A DNA stretch of 43,992 nucleotides from the NCBI GenBank assembly GCA_964514655.1, contig CAZEQY010000018.1, positions 1 to 43,992 of the forward strand, given 5' to 3'. The position numbers and the translations under genes are program-made. Source of the DNA: SZAS-7 sp964514655 (GTDB taxonomy: Bacteria > Chlamydiota > Chlamydiia > Chlamydiales > FEN-1388). The notes beneath the pieces were generated by a model. That model was not told the origin of the DNA. It worked only from the letters and a program-made list of their open reading frames with translations, and ran no database searches. Below, in pieces: positions 8,465-16,411 of this stretch (position 1 is its first letter; every line of letters begins with the position of its first letter).

Positions 8465-10024
8465 ATGAGTCCTTTGGCACCAGTCGCCTTGAAGCAACTT
8501 GAGGCGCGTGATTTTTCTGAACCTGTAGACCTTTCTGGCCTCACTTTAGAAGATAATGCTTCTTCAGAAGAGTCTGAAGAGGCATATTTACGCCTGAGTG
8601 AAATGCTCAGCCGAATTCACAAACTTATGCAAGAGTGTAGCGGGCTTAATTCTGTACTGCCAATTGGAGAGCTTTGCGATATGGTGGTTCTTGCCGACCG
8701 CGTACGGACGTTGAGTCCTTGCAGCGTTAAAAAAGACGATGAACACCTTGCAAAATCACTAGTCATTACAGATACAGCTGCTTATATTTTGCTTAAATCA
8801 AGGGGTGGTAATCCAATAGTTGGCCCTAGCTTATGTGGCAGCTTGGCAGTGAAAGTGCCCTTTGCAGCCGAGGTCCCTTGCTCGATTGTGGTTCAGCTAG
8901 TCAACAAAAATACAGCTTTGAGATTGTCGGGCCTTGAGCTTTCTTTACGTGAGGAGCGTACAAAAGAAGAGCTTGTCTTAGGAGATAGTTGTCCTAGGAT
9001 CGATGGTTTTTATAGCTACAGAAAATTGGTAAGCGGTGTGCGCGTTGAAAAGACAATGGCCTTTATAGAAGGTCAAAAGCTTGGTGCTTTTCATCCGGCA
9101 GTTGACGTTCTTGCTCCACTGTCTGATCGGAAGAAAAAAGCCCTTATAGAGCAAGCGTGTAAGGAAAGAGATGTAGATGCTTTAGTCTTTTTAAAGCCTG
9201 ATTTACTTGTTTCATCTTATGCCGTAAAGGTACTTAAGGATGCAGCAAGAACGGGAGATATAGATGGACTTTCTGCACTTGTAAAAGACGGCTTTGCAAG
9301 TCGAAGGCACTTAGGAGTGGCTCTAAAACTTGCTGCTGAGCATGGACATGAGCACGTTGTCCGATTTCTTGTCGATACAATAAAGCTAGATCTTGAGCAC
9401 GTTACAGAGGCTATTAGGGTGGCTGTAGGTGCAGGTCATGAGAGAATAGTAATGCTGCTTTTGGGTAAAAGTAGAGACTATGAGAATGATTATGTAGTAG
9501 CTCTTACATCAGCCGCATATTATGGCCAAGTGTCGCTATTTACTCAGCTTGTCATCAAGCAAAAGTATGCCGAACAGGTATTATCGGCAGCAATATCCGG
9601 CAATAAGCTTGAAGTTGTGAAGCTCCTTATTAGCCTGGGCTTGCTTGATAAAGAGATGCTTAAAAGAGGGTTCTTTTTTGCTGCATCCGTAAGAGAGGGT
9701 ATAGATATCATAAAGGAATTGATCCCTCACATCAAAGAGTTTTCTTCAAATGGCGGTCGAGCGGTTGGTATTGCCATATTAGCCGGCAACGCAGCTTCTA
9801 TAAAGCTTCTCTTAGATGAGGGAGCAGACGTCAACTATACAGATGAAGAGGGCCACACTCTTTGCATGCTAGCCGCATCAGAAGGAGACCTTGTTACACT
9901 TAAACTCCTTATAGATAACGGTACAGATGTGCACGCAACAAGCAAAGACGGACTTACTGCCCTCCAAATTGCAGCTCAATGTGAGCATGATGCGGTTGTT
10001 AAGTTTATACTTGATAAAAAATAA
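8465..10024 (+). CDS. Ankyrin-repeat protein
   Basis: The last half of this 519-residue protein (about 255-519) consists of ankyrin-like repeats. The clearest are the final two, with LLLDEGADVNYTDEEGHTL and LLIDNGTDVHATSKDGLTAL, each followed by helix motifs such as IAAQ. The first half has no recognisable domain. Ankyrin repeats bind protein partners, and in intracellular bacteria such proteins are often secreted to the host; that role is inferred here. The gene begins nine bases after the UgpB-like gene and ends 17 bases before the histidine phosphatase gene. Confidence 0.85.
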   Translation: MSPLAPVALKQLEARDFSEPVDLSGLTLEDNASSEESEEAYLRLSEMLSRIHKLMQECSGLNSVLPIGELCDMVVLADRVRTLSPCSVKKDDEHLAKSLVITDTAAYILLKSRGGNPIVGPSLCGSLAVKVPFAAEVPCSIVVQLVNKNTALRLSGLELSLREERTKEELVLGDSCPRIDGFYSYRKLVSGVRVEKTMAFIEGQKLGAFHPAVDVLAPLSDRKKKALIEQACKERDVDALVFLKPDLLVSSYAVKVLKDAARTGDIDGLSALVKDGFASRRHLGVALKLAAEHGHEHVVRFLVDTIKLDLEHVTEAIRVAVGAGHERIVMLLLGKSRDYENDYVVALTSAAYYGQVSLFTQLVIKQKYAEQVLSAAISGNKLEVVKLLISLGLLDKEMLKRGFFFAASVREGIDIIKELIPHIKEFSSNGGRAVGIAILAGNAASIKLLLDEGADVNYTDEEGHTLCMLAASEGDLVTLKLLIDNGTDVHATSKDGLTALQIAAQCEHDAVVKFILDKK

Positions 10025-10041
10025 TAATAGGAAAGTACATT

Positions 10042-10689
10042 ATGCAGGCAGTACTTGCTGTATCTTCAACAACTTCGTATATAAAAGAAACTTCTAAAGT
10101 AGGCGATCGATGCTTTGTTGTAATTCGGCACGGTGAATCAGTTTCAAACATCAAACATGTGCTATCATCAAGCGACACGCCCTTAAATCCTCTTACAGAA
10201 ACAGGCAGAAACCAGGTTCAAACAAGTGCAGAAGCAATTATACGCGTGATAAAACCAGATGTTATCATTACATCCCAGCTTCAACGTGCAAAAGATACAG
10301 CTGGCATTGTGGCTCAGGTTGCAGGAATTTCTGCAGAAACTACTATTGTAGATCCTAGGCTCAGGGAGCCATACTTTGGATCATACGAAGAGCAGCCTGC
10401 TAAGAAGTACATAGAATTATTTGTGAATGGAACTCGAAATTTCCGAGAGGGGACCTACACAGAGGGCTCACCCGATGGAGAATCAGGAAAAGATCAAGAG
10501 GCTCGCATAAATGCCCTCATGGATGAGCTCATAGCTAACCCCCATTATGCGGGAAAAACCATCGTCCTTGCAACGCACCTATATCCCTTTCAGCATATCA
10601 ATAAGTACTTAACAGGTGAATATGTACCCGATGGCCATATTCATTTGCCAAACGCCTCTTGGTGCCTCTATAAACCAACCAGAACGTAA
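10042..10689 (+). CDS. Histidine phosphatase superfamily protein
   Basis: The 215-residue protein has the catalytic RHGE motif (Arg29, His30), a distal REPYFGSYE block and the second catalytic His179 in ATHLYPF, all expected for the phosphoglycerate mutase-like histidine phosphatase clan. It would hydrolyse or transfer a phosphate through a phospho-histidine. The substrate is unknown; it is shorter than true phosphoglycerate mutases. AGGAAAG upstream of the ATG serves as ribosome-binding site. It is third in the four-gene plus-strand cluster. Confidence 0.85.
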   Translation: MQAVLAVSSTTSYIKETSKVGDRCFVVIRHGESVSNIKHVLSSSDTPLNPLTETGRNQVQTSAEAIIRVIKPDVIITSQLQRAKDTAGIVAQVAGISAETTIVDPRLREPYFGSYEEQPAKKYIELFVNGTRNFREGTYTEGSPDGESGKDQEARINALMDELIANPHYAGKTIVLATHLYPFQHINKYLTGEYVPDGHIHLPNASWCLYKPTRT

Positions 10690-10692
10690 TGT

Positions 10693-11451
10693 ATGTGTTA
10701 TCCTCCTACAGAAGGTCTATCAGCCGTACAAGTATGTGATGTGGCTGTTACTCAAAGAATCTCTTCTTCGAAAGGGGCTTATGGCACTGAATGGCACTAC
10801 TCTCTTAATTCAAATAGATGTACCTTTATTGTTCGTCCGTTTGCACCTACGCATAATTCATTAGAAGTGAGAGTCATGCGGTTTTATCCAAAGAAGTCAG
10901 GACTACAAGGCGCTCAGGTCATAGACTATATTCTGAATGTAGCATCTATAGCAGCAAAAGCTCTTGATGCACAAAATGTCCAAGTGAGGGTTGATTCTTG
11001 CTATGGCTCATGGCCGTTTTATATAAAGTGTGGTTTTGAAAATAGCTCTACAAATACATTAGAGGGCATTTGGCGCAATAGAGCCATGTATGGAAAGGTA
11101 AAGCTAGAGCAAAAAGAAGATGCAAACTGGATACAAGAGCAAGAAAAGCTTGCTGCAGAGTATCAAGGCAATTTAGAGAAATTACCCCCGCATTCAGCTC
11201 AAATAGATGAGTTACAGAAAGAATATCTTGCGAAGGGGTATTTTCCATTTCCTGACGCGCCGCCGAGCACCTTTGTTCCCGGAAAAAAAATGCGCGAGCA
11301 AACAGAATTAATAGAGCTATTGCTTCCTACAAAGACCTTTAGGCAATGGGAAGCCTTACGCGATTCATCAAACGGCACTTCTTTTTGTCGCCAGATTGGA
11401 AAACAGATTTTTGACCAGGTATTGAGTAGCAGAAAATTCAGCATCAATTAA
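10693..11451 (+). CDS. Unrecognised protein with a weak GNAT-like segment
   Basis: I do not recognise this 252-residue protein as a whole. Its first half alternates strands and helices and contains VDSCYGSWPFYIKCGFENS, which resembles the acetyl-CoA binding end of GNAT N-acetyltransferases (A-x-x-FY-x-x-GF). The second half is charged and helical and ends in a region without known motifs. It starts three bases after the histidine phosphatase gene, so it is almost certainly co-transcribed. An acetyltransferase function is only a suggestion. Confidence 0.6.
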   Translation: MCYPPTEGLSAVQVCDVAVTQRISSSKGAYGTEWHYSLNSNRCTFIVRPFAPTHNSLEVRVMRFYPKKSGLQGAQVIDYILNVASIAAKALDAQNVQVRVDSCYGSWPFYIKCGFENSSTNTLEGIWRNRAMYGKVKLEQKEDANWIQEQEKLAAEYQGNLEKLPPHSAQIDELQKEYLAKGYFPFPDAPPSTFVPGKKMREQTELIELLLPTKTFRQWEALRDSSNGTSFCRQIGKQIFDQVLSSRKFSIN

Positions 11452-11462
11452 AACTCCCGGTA

Positions 11463-11957
11463 TTAAGCACATTTTCGTAGCAGATATGGGTCGCTGTCTT
11501 TTACTTTTAGTGGGGGAGGAGGTGAAAGGGTGTCTTTTTGCTTTTCTTTGATGTCACTTAACAGGTGTTTTTTGAAGAATAATTTATGCAAATTTTCAGA
11601 TTCTCCTTCATCCAGATATTCAAGCGCAAGTAGGCGTAAGCAAAATTCAATCGCGGGTTCAATTTTTGCTATTGTATTTTTTTTCTTTTCCCACTTTGAT
11701 ACCGCCGCTTGAGTAACTCCCAGTAAATCTGCTAATTCCTGACCAGTCAATTTAATTTGATGACGAATGAAGAACACTTGATTTCCGGTGAGGGGCTCTT
11801 GAATAAAGCACAGGATACGCAGTACATGCTTGGCAAGTTCTATAAAATTAATAAAAGGAGTCCATTCTTCGCGAATTTTTTTTGCTGGGACATTATATAG
11901 AATGATGGGAAAGCCAAAACCCTCGTACATATACCGTTTTAAAATTTTGTTAACCAT
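11463..11957 (-). CDS. HTH antitoxin-like protein of a DUF4258 toxin-antitoxin pair
   Basis: The 164-residue protein has an XRE-type helix-turn-helix (LTGQELADLLGVTQAAVSKWE, about residues 70-90), preceded by a region similar to the DNA-binding half of MqsA/YgiT antitoxins. The expected N-terminal zinc-binding cysteines are missing. It lies downstream of a DUF4258-type toxin gene on the same strand, the usual toxin-first order of such pairs, and has AGAGGA upstream of the ATG. It would repress its own operon and neutralise the toxin. A palindromic insertion now lies between the two genes, so expression may have changed. Confidence 0.75.
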   Translation of the reverse strand: MVNKILKRYMYEGFGFPIILYNVPAKKIREEWTPFINFIELAKHVLRILCFIQEPLTGNQVFFIRHQIKLTGQELADLLGVTQAAVSKWEKKKNTIAKIEPAIEFCLRLLALEYLDEGESENLHKLFFKKHLLSDIKEKQKDTLSPPPPLKVKDSDPYLLRKCA

Positions 11958-12007
11958 AAAATATCCTCTTACTTAGTTAGTTTTATTACAGTAACTATAC
12001 CTATATA

Positions 12008-12165
12008 TACCCATTCAAGTTCAAGAGTTGGTTTTTTTGCTGCGCGAAAGGCCCGGGCTTGAAAGATTTAAAATGCGCTCATATTGTAATATGGGCGCAT
12101 TTTAAATCTCTTCAATCGCGGGACTTTGGCGCGCAAAAAAACCAACTCTTGAACTTGAATGGGTA
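12008..12165. mobile_element. 154-bp palindromic MITE-like element flanked by TA
   Basis: The two halves, 12010-12086 and 12087-12163, are inverted copies of each other with few mismatches. The outer ends match perfectly for at least 27 bases (CCCATTCAAGTTCAAGAGTT and onward), and the centre is ATATT-GT-AATAT. Both ends are bordered by TA, consistent with a TA target duplication as made by Tc1/mariner-IS630 elements. There is no reading frame for a transposase, so it would be non-autonomous. It sits in the 3' end of the toxin gene at 12102-12464 and supplies that gene's present stop codon. Confidence 0.8.
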
Positions 12166-12464
12166 TGACTCATGCTTGGGTCCTTATTATCAAAAAAGAC
12201 CGGCACTCTTAGCTCCAATCCGTCTAACGTTTTTCCTCTTATAGAGTAATTCCAAGCTTTGTGCTCAGGTTTCCATTCATCCTTAACTTTTTCATGCCGT
12301 CCCTGTTCCAAAACTTGAATGATTTCAGCAAAAGTTATTAAGCGCTCTATCGCACGAGTTTTTGAATGCCGAGTATCAATGATCCTTCCTTTTCTAACAT
12401 GGTCTTGAACAGTTTTCAGCACATTTGGTAGCTTAGGAGGTCTTGTCGATTGTTCTTTCGGCAT
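12102..12464 (-). CDS. DUF4258-type toxin with C-terminus replaced by insertion
   Basis: The 120-residue product contains RHSKTRAIERLITFAEIIQ, VLEQGRHEKV and LDGLELRVPVFFD, the pattern of DUF4258 proteins, which are small toxins of type II toxin-antitoxin systems. Residues after DNKDPSMSH are encoded by the palindromic element at 12008-12165. Beyond that element, bases 12001 down to 11969 read GIVTVIKLTK-stop, which looks like the lost final strand of the family and would end 11 bases before the antitoxin ATG. The lost piece is one base out of frame after removing the element plus one TA copy. The protein is thus probably altered or inactive (inference). A good promoter lies upstream. Confidence 0.7.
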   Translation of the reverse strand: MPKEQSTRPPKLPNVLKTVQDHVRKGRIIDTRHSKTRAIERLITFAEIIQVLEQGRHEKVKDEWKPEHKAWNYSIRGKTLDGLELRVPVFFDNKDPSMSHTHSSSRVGFFARQSPAIEEI

Positions 12465-12499
12465 GCATGCACCTGTGTATTTCTACTCGCTCATCTCAC

Positions 12500-12528
12500 A
12501 TAATATAACTCAGTTGTATTTTGCGCAA
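12500..12528 (-). promoter_or_regulatory. Predicted promoter of the toxin-antitoxin operon
   Basis: On the minus strand TTGCGC (12528-12523) and TATTAT (12505-12500) are 17 bases apart, about 35 bases upstream of the toxin ATG. The rest of the gap between 12465 and 12677 shows small hairpins (for example AGCACCC...GGGTGC near 12590) but no gene. Confidence 0.5.
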
Positions 12529-12677
12529 ACAAAAAAAAGAGAGTTAGACGGAACAATTGGGCATTTATGAAATGCTGAAAGATGTCCAGCACCCCAGTTC
12601 GTGGGTGCAATTTGGTGTTTGGTACCATCGGTGACCTGGATCACCCCCAAAGAGGGAAGATTATCTCGAAAGTGACT

Positions 12678-14234
12678 TTATAAATTTCTGGCTTTTGTGA
12701 GGTTGGCTTTTGCGCTGGCAACTCGCTCGGCTACTTCTTGTTGCTTTTCTTCCAAAGTACTAAAGCCGATGCTATCAGCAATTTCTTCTCGGTCAAGACC
12801 AAGCAATTGGAGAGCATCCCACTCTTTTTTATAGTCTGGAAATACCTTAAAGATAAGATCAGCTAAAGAAAACGATGTTTCTTTTAGTTCTTCGTATGCT
12901 GTGCAATATTCTTCTAGAGTGTGTTGAAATGCTTTTATTACTTTTTCGTTTGTTCCAAGAGGGGATTGCGATACGCAGGCTAAAAGGCTTTGCTGCCTTG
13001 CTTTAATTTTTTCAATAAACTGCTTGGCAAATGCGCGATTAGGCCCTTCGAGCTTTTCATGTGCATCGGGATAGCCCATCAGGCCAAGGCGGATATGTCC
13101 ATTATCTTCCGGCATCGTTTCATCAAGGTCTATTAGCGTAAGATGGAGCGATCCATCCATGGCTTCTGTGAAAAGAACATTAGAATCTTTTAAATAGCGG
13201 CATTTACCATCTGCAGTTCTAAAGAGGCTAGTTAGCAAAAGCGCTTGTATAAACGAGATTTTATTAATCATTTTATAAAAGGCATCTCGCACGTTACCTG
13301 GATAGAGGATATCAACTGGAATTTCATCTATCTCGGTAAGTACATCTTGTACCATTGGCTGCAAAAAGCCTTCAACACGCGTTCTAACAAGAACGACTTC
13401 TCCTGGGACTAGGCCTTCAGTTGAATCAGAAAGTGAGGTTTTAGGTTCGTCTTCAAACTCGCATTCATCATCGCTAGTAGCTTTTGGCATATAGACTTCG
13501 TTGCTCTGACGAAGCTCATACCTATTATCACCCCTTGTTACGTGAGAATTGTCTGTGACCTGTAGGGCGCTTTTTGACTCTACGATATGAGGTTTGCCGT
13601 CTATTTGAGTAAGAAGCACTTCTGCAAAGGCGAGGGGATGTCCTTCTGCTGCATCTGTTTGCGGGGTAAGAGTATGAGCGTATTCAGTTTCTTTTGCTAA
13701 AAGAAACTCGCACTCTTCATCATCGCTAAGAATTACCTTTTGATCTACTACTTCTACCTCATGGCAATCTATCGGGTTTACAACCCACGGCGTGCCATTT
13801 ACATGGACGGTAACATATATAACACTATCATCTTTGCCTATAACTTGAGCTGCAGTTGCTTCTAGTGCCATGGGAACTGAAGACTCAGCATCTAATTCTT
13901 TTGCAACCTGATGACAAATTACCGCCTTTATGGCATTTGTTTTGCCCGGTTTAAAGACAGCGCGGGTATTAATAAAGCAGACGTCATTTGCCGTTTGGTT
14001 TTTGATAGCAACAAGTGGCGGAGAGTCTGGGCGCGCAATTTTTTCTTTCACACGTTCAAGATCGGCAAGAGATGCAGATCTTGGGCGAAAAAGGCTGCGA
14101 CGGGCATCTGTTTGCATATTCGTAACTGTAAGGCCGCTCAATGTTCCTGATAAGCCAGGAGTATCGTTTTGTTTGCAGGGGCTTGTTGTCGCGCTGCTTA
14201 TTGGGCTACTATCAGATGAATCAATAGATGACAT
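12678..14234 (-). CDS. Kinase-like candidate effector (PI3/4-kinase-like remnants), function unproven
   Basis: I do not recognise this 518-residue protein as a named family. It begins with a Ser/Thr/Pro-rich disordered stretch (residues 1-60). Then AVFKPG (92-97) resembles the ATP-lysine strand, RTADGKCRYLKDSNVLF (339-355) resembles the catalytic loop and LIDLDETMP (367-375) resembles the metal-binding loop of phosphatidylinositol 3/4-kinase-like folds. Acidic insertions (SDDEECEF, SDDECEFED) separate the blocks. A disordered leader followed by a divergent kinase core is common in secreted effectors of intracellular bacteria, but secretion is inferred. It is downstream of gnd on the same strand with a 52-base gap. 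Confidence 0.55.
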   Translation of the reverse strand: MSSIDSSDSSPISSATTSPCKQNDTPGLSGTLSGLTVTNMQTDARRSLFRPRSASLADLERVKEKIARPDSPPLVAIKNQTANDVCFINTRAVFKPGKTNAIKAVICHQVAKELDAESSVPMALEATAAQVIGKDDSVIYVTVHVNGTPWVVNPIDCHEVEVVDQKVILSDDEECEFLLAKETEYAHTLTPQTDAAEGHPLAFAEVLLTQIDGKPHIVESKSALQVTDNSHVTRGDNRYELRQSNEVYMPKATSDDECEFEDEPKTSLSDSTEGLVPGEVVLVRTRVEGFLQPMVQDVLTEIDEIPVDILYPGNVRDAFYKMINKISFIQALLLTSLFRTADGKCRYLKDSNVLFTEAMDGSLHLTLIDLDETMPEDNGHIRLGLMGYPDAHEKLEGPNRAFAKQFIEKIKARQQSLLACVSQSPLGTNEKVIKAFQHTLEEYCTAYEELKETSFSLADLIFKVFPDYKKEWDALQLLGLDREEIADSIGFSTLEEKQQEVAERVASAKANLTKARNL

Positions 14235-14286
14235 AAAGTTATCCTCAAATTAGGGGGAAACAGTATATATTGAAGGGCTCAATATG

Positions 14287-15705
14287 TCAATTTCCATTCC
14301 AATTAGTATGAATAAACTCTCCACGAGGTCTATCTATTCGCTCGTAGGTATGTGCGCCAAAAAAGTCGCGCTGGGCCTGTAGGAGATTTGCAGGAAGTCG
14401 ATCACTTCTATAGCCATCAAAGAAGGCTAAAGCCGTACTTATGCATGGCGTTGGTATGCCGCTTTCAGCAGATAGCGATACCGTGCTTCTCCAGCTGGAT
14501 TCAGCTTTTTTTAGCTCTTCAACAAAATATGGAGCAAGTAGTAGTGATTCTAAATTTGGATTTTGGCTATATGCATCTTTAATTTTACCTAAAAATGCAG
14601 ATCTTATGATGCAGCCACCGCGCCACATAAGGGCAATAGCTCCAAAGTTAAGCTTCCAGCCATATTCTTTTGCAGCTTCACGCATAAGTAAAAATCCTTG
14701 TGCGTAGCTAATGATTTTTGAAGCATAGAGCGCCTGCTCAAGATTTTTTATGCATTCTTCTCGGTTTTTAGTGATTGGGTAGACGGCATTTGAAAGAAGC
14801 TTGCTTGCACGCTTACGCTCATCTAGCATTGAACTTAAACACCTTGCAAAGACAGCTTCACCAATAAGTGTAAGCGGCATACCCATGTTTAGCGCATCTA
14901 TTGCTGTCCATTTGCCGGTACCTTTTTGGCCGGCAACATCCAAGATTTTGTCCACAAGAGGGTTTCCATCGCTATCTTTTACTGTAAAAATTTTGCTTGT
15001 GATTTCGATGAGGTAGCTATCGAGCACGCCCTTATTCCAGTTAGAAAAGGTGTCGGCAAGCTCATTTGCCTTCATGTTCAGGCCGCGGTTCATGATGTCG
15101 TATGTTTCGCTGATAAGCTGCATGTCGCCATACTCAATGCCGTTATGCACCATCTTCACATAGTGGCCTGCGCCATCTTCGCCCACCCAGTCGCAGCAAG
15201 GTTCATTGCCAACTTTTGCAGCAATAGCCTGAAAGATAGGCTTTACGTGAGGCCACGCTTCGATGCTGCCGCCTGGCATGATGGAAGGGCCGTGACGTGC
15301 GCCCTCTTCACCGCCGGAAATGCCTACGCCCAAAAAGTAAAAGCCCTTTTCTTTAAGTTCTTTTGTGCGGCGGTTTGTGTCTATAAAGTTGCTGTTGCCA
15401 CCATCGATGATGATGTCGCCGGGTTCCATGTAGGGGAGGCACTGGTTGATTAAATCATCAACAGCATCGCCTGCCTTTACCATAAACATGACCCTGCGGG
15501 GCCTTTTTAGGCTTTTGAAGAACTCTTCCATGCTATGGGTGCCTACAATGCTTTTTCCTGCTGCCGGCCCTTCAACAAAGTCATCCACTTTAGAGACAGT
15601 GCGGTTATAGACGGCAACGGTGTAGCCGTGATCTGCCATGTTTAGCACCAAGTTCTGTCCCATCACTGCTAGGCCTATTAGTCCAATATCTGCGATCGCT
15701 TGCAT
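14287..15705 (-). CDS. gnd: 6-phosphogluconate dehydrogenase
   Basis: This enzyme of the oxidative pentose phosphate pathway converts 6-phosphogluconate to ribulose 5-phosphate and CO2 with NADP+. The sequence shows the N-terminal cofactor loop IGLIGLAVMGQN, DGGNSN, the signature ISGGEEGARHGPSIMPGG, the KMVHNGIEYGD block with the catalytic Lys, and the C-terminal FGAHTYER. The frame opens at ATG 15720, but ATG 15705 is preferred because GAGGAAC lies nine bases before it and MQAIADIGLIG is the usual N-terminus. The length (472 residues) is normal. In C. trachomatis, as I recall, gnd lies beside lepA (CT063-CT064); here the uppS-cdsA-cmk-plsC block and a tRNA separate them. Confidence 0.96.
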   Translation of the reverse strand: MQAIADIGLIGLAVMGQNLVLNMADHGYTVAVYNRTVSKVDDFVEGPAAGKSIVGTHSMEEFFKSLKRPRRVMFMVKAGDAVDDLINQCLPYMEPGDIIIDGGNSNFIDTNRRTKELKEKGFYFLGVGISGGEEGARHGPSIMPGGSIEAWPHVKPIFQAIAAKVGNEPCCDWVGEDGAGHYVKMVHNGIEYGDMQLISETYDIMNRGLNMKANELADTFSNWNKGVLDSYLIEITSKIFTVKDSDGNPLVDKILDVAGQKGTGKWTAIDALNMGMPLTLIGEAVFARCLSSMLDERKRASKLLSNAVYPITKNREECIKNLEQALYASKIISYAQGFLLMREAAKEYGWKLNFGAIALMWRGGCIIRSAFLGKIKDAYSQNPNLESLLLAPYFVEELKKAESSWRSTVSLSAESGIPTPCISTALAFFDGYRSDRLPANLLQAQRDFFGAHTYERIDRPRGEFIHTNWNGN

Positions 15706-15727
15706 TGTAGTGTTCCTCATTCTATAT

Positions 15728-15800
15728 CGTTCCCGGCGCGAATTGAACGCGCGACCTGACGCTTAGGAGGCGTCCGCTCTATCCACTGAGCTACGGGAAC
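15728..15800 (-). tRNA. tRNA-Arg (anticodon CCU)
   Basis: The minus strand folds as a standard cloverleaf. The acceptor stem is GTTCCCG / CGGGAAC with discriminator G, the D arm contains AGCTCAGTGGATAGAGC, the anticodon stem GACGC / GCGTC encloses CTCCTAA giving anticodon CCT, and the T arm carries GTTCAATTC. CCA is not encoded. Its first ten bases also encode the last codons and stop of plsC, so the two transcripts are linked. Confidence 0.97.
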
Positions 15801-16411
15801 ATTTTTTTTAGTTTTAAAACCTCTTGCTCAAGGCGAGAGGTGATCATTTGTTGCAGTGCTTTAGCATCTGTTTGGTCAAATTCTGAAAGATAAATCGGTT
15901 TACCAAAGGCACATGCTGTTTTTGCACCAAAGAGAGTAGGGTACTTGCTGTTTTTTGGCCAGGCTTTATAGCTGCCATGAATATAGGCAGGAATTATAGC
16001 AGCTTGAGACTTGCGAGCAAGCATGCTTATACCTTGTTTAAAGGGCGCCATAGTGCCATCGAGGCTACGTGTTCCTTCAGGAAAAAGAAGGATCTTTTTG
16101 CCGCTTTCTAAGAGGGTTAGAGCCTGCTTTAAGGCGCCTGTGTCGTTTGCTGCCTGCAGTGGATGCGCATTAAGGCCTGTGATAATGGGCCTAAGTAATG
16201 GCACATCAAAAAGCGTCTTTCGAGCAAGAAAGTGAATGGGCTCAGGCCACGATGCTGCTATTAGTGGTGGATCAAGAAACGAGGCATGATTTGCCGCAAT
16301 GATAGCAGCTTCTGGATAGACAACATCTTCTGGCATATAGACAGTATGGCCGTAGGCGATCTTAAAGAGGCCTTTTAGCGATAGTCGTGATATGCGGTAA
16401 AAAAGACTCAT
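15791..16411 (-). CDS. plsC: 1-acyl-sn-glycerol-3-phosphate acyltransferase
   Basis: PlsC adds the second acyl chain to lysophosphatidic acid, making phosphatidic acid at the inner membrane. The catalytic NHASFLD motif (H-x4-D), the FPEGTRS substrate-binding block and IIPAYIHGS are all present, and 206 residues is normal for short PlsC proteins. The start overlaps the cmk stop by four bases (ATGA), indicating translational coupling. The stop codon and the last two codons lie inside the 5' end of tRNA-Arg, so RNase P processing of the tRNA would cut the plsC message near its stop. The cmk-plsC order matches the chlamydial CT452-CT453 arrangement as I recall it. Confidence 0.93.
   Translation of the reverse strand: MSLFYRISRLSLKGLFKIAYGHTVYMPEDVVYPEAAIIAANHASFLDPPLIAASWPEPIHFLARKTLFDVPLLRPIITGLNAHPLQAANDTGALKQALTLLESGKKILLFPEGTRSLDGTMAPFKQGISMLARKSQAAIIPAYIHGSYKAWPKNSKYPTLFGAKTACAFGKPIYLSEFDQTDAKALQQMITSRLEQEVLKLKKMFP

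Noticed and set aside
12541..12677. A tRNA or small RNA from the hairpins near 12570-12650
   Set aside because: No cloverleaf or known RNA motif could be formed; only two short hairpins are seen.
12557..12703. A protein-like fragment on the plus strand (GIYEMLKDVQHPSSWVQF, then a TGA and PPKREDYLESDF) upstream of the TA operon
   Set aside because: It is only about 30 codons before a stop, has no ribosome-binding site and matches no family I know; it may be a decayed gene or chance.
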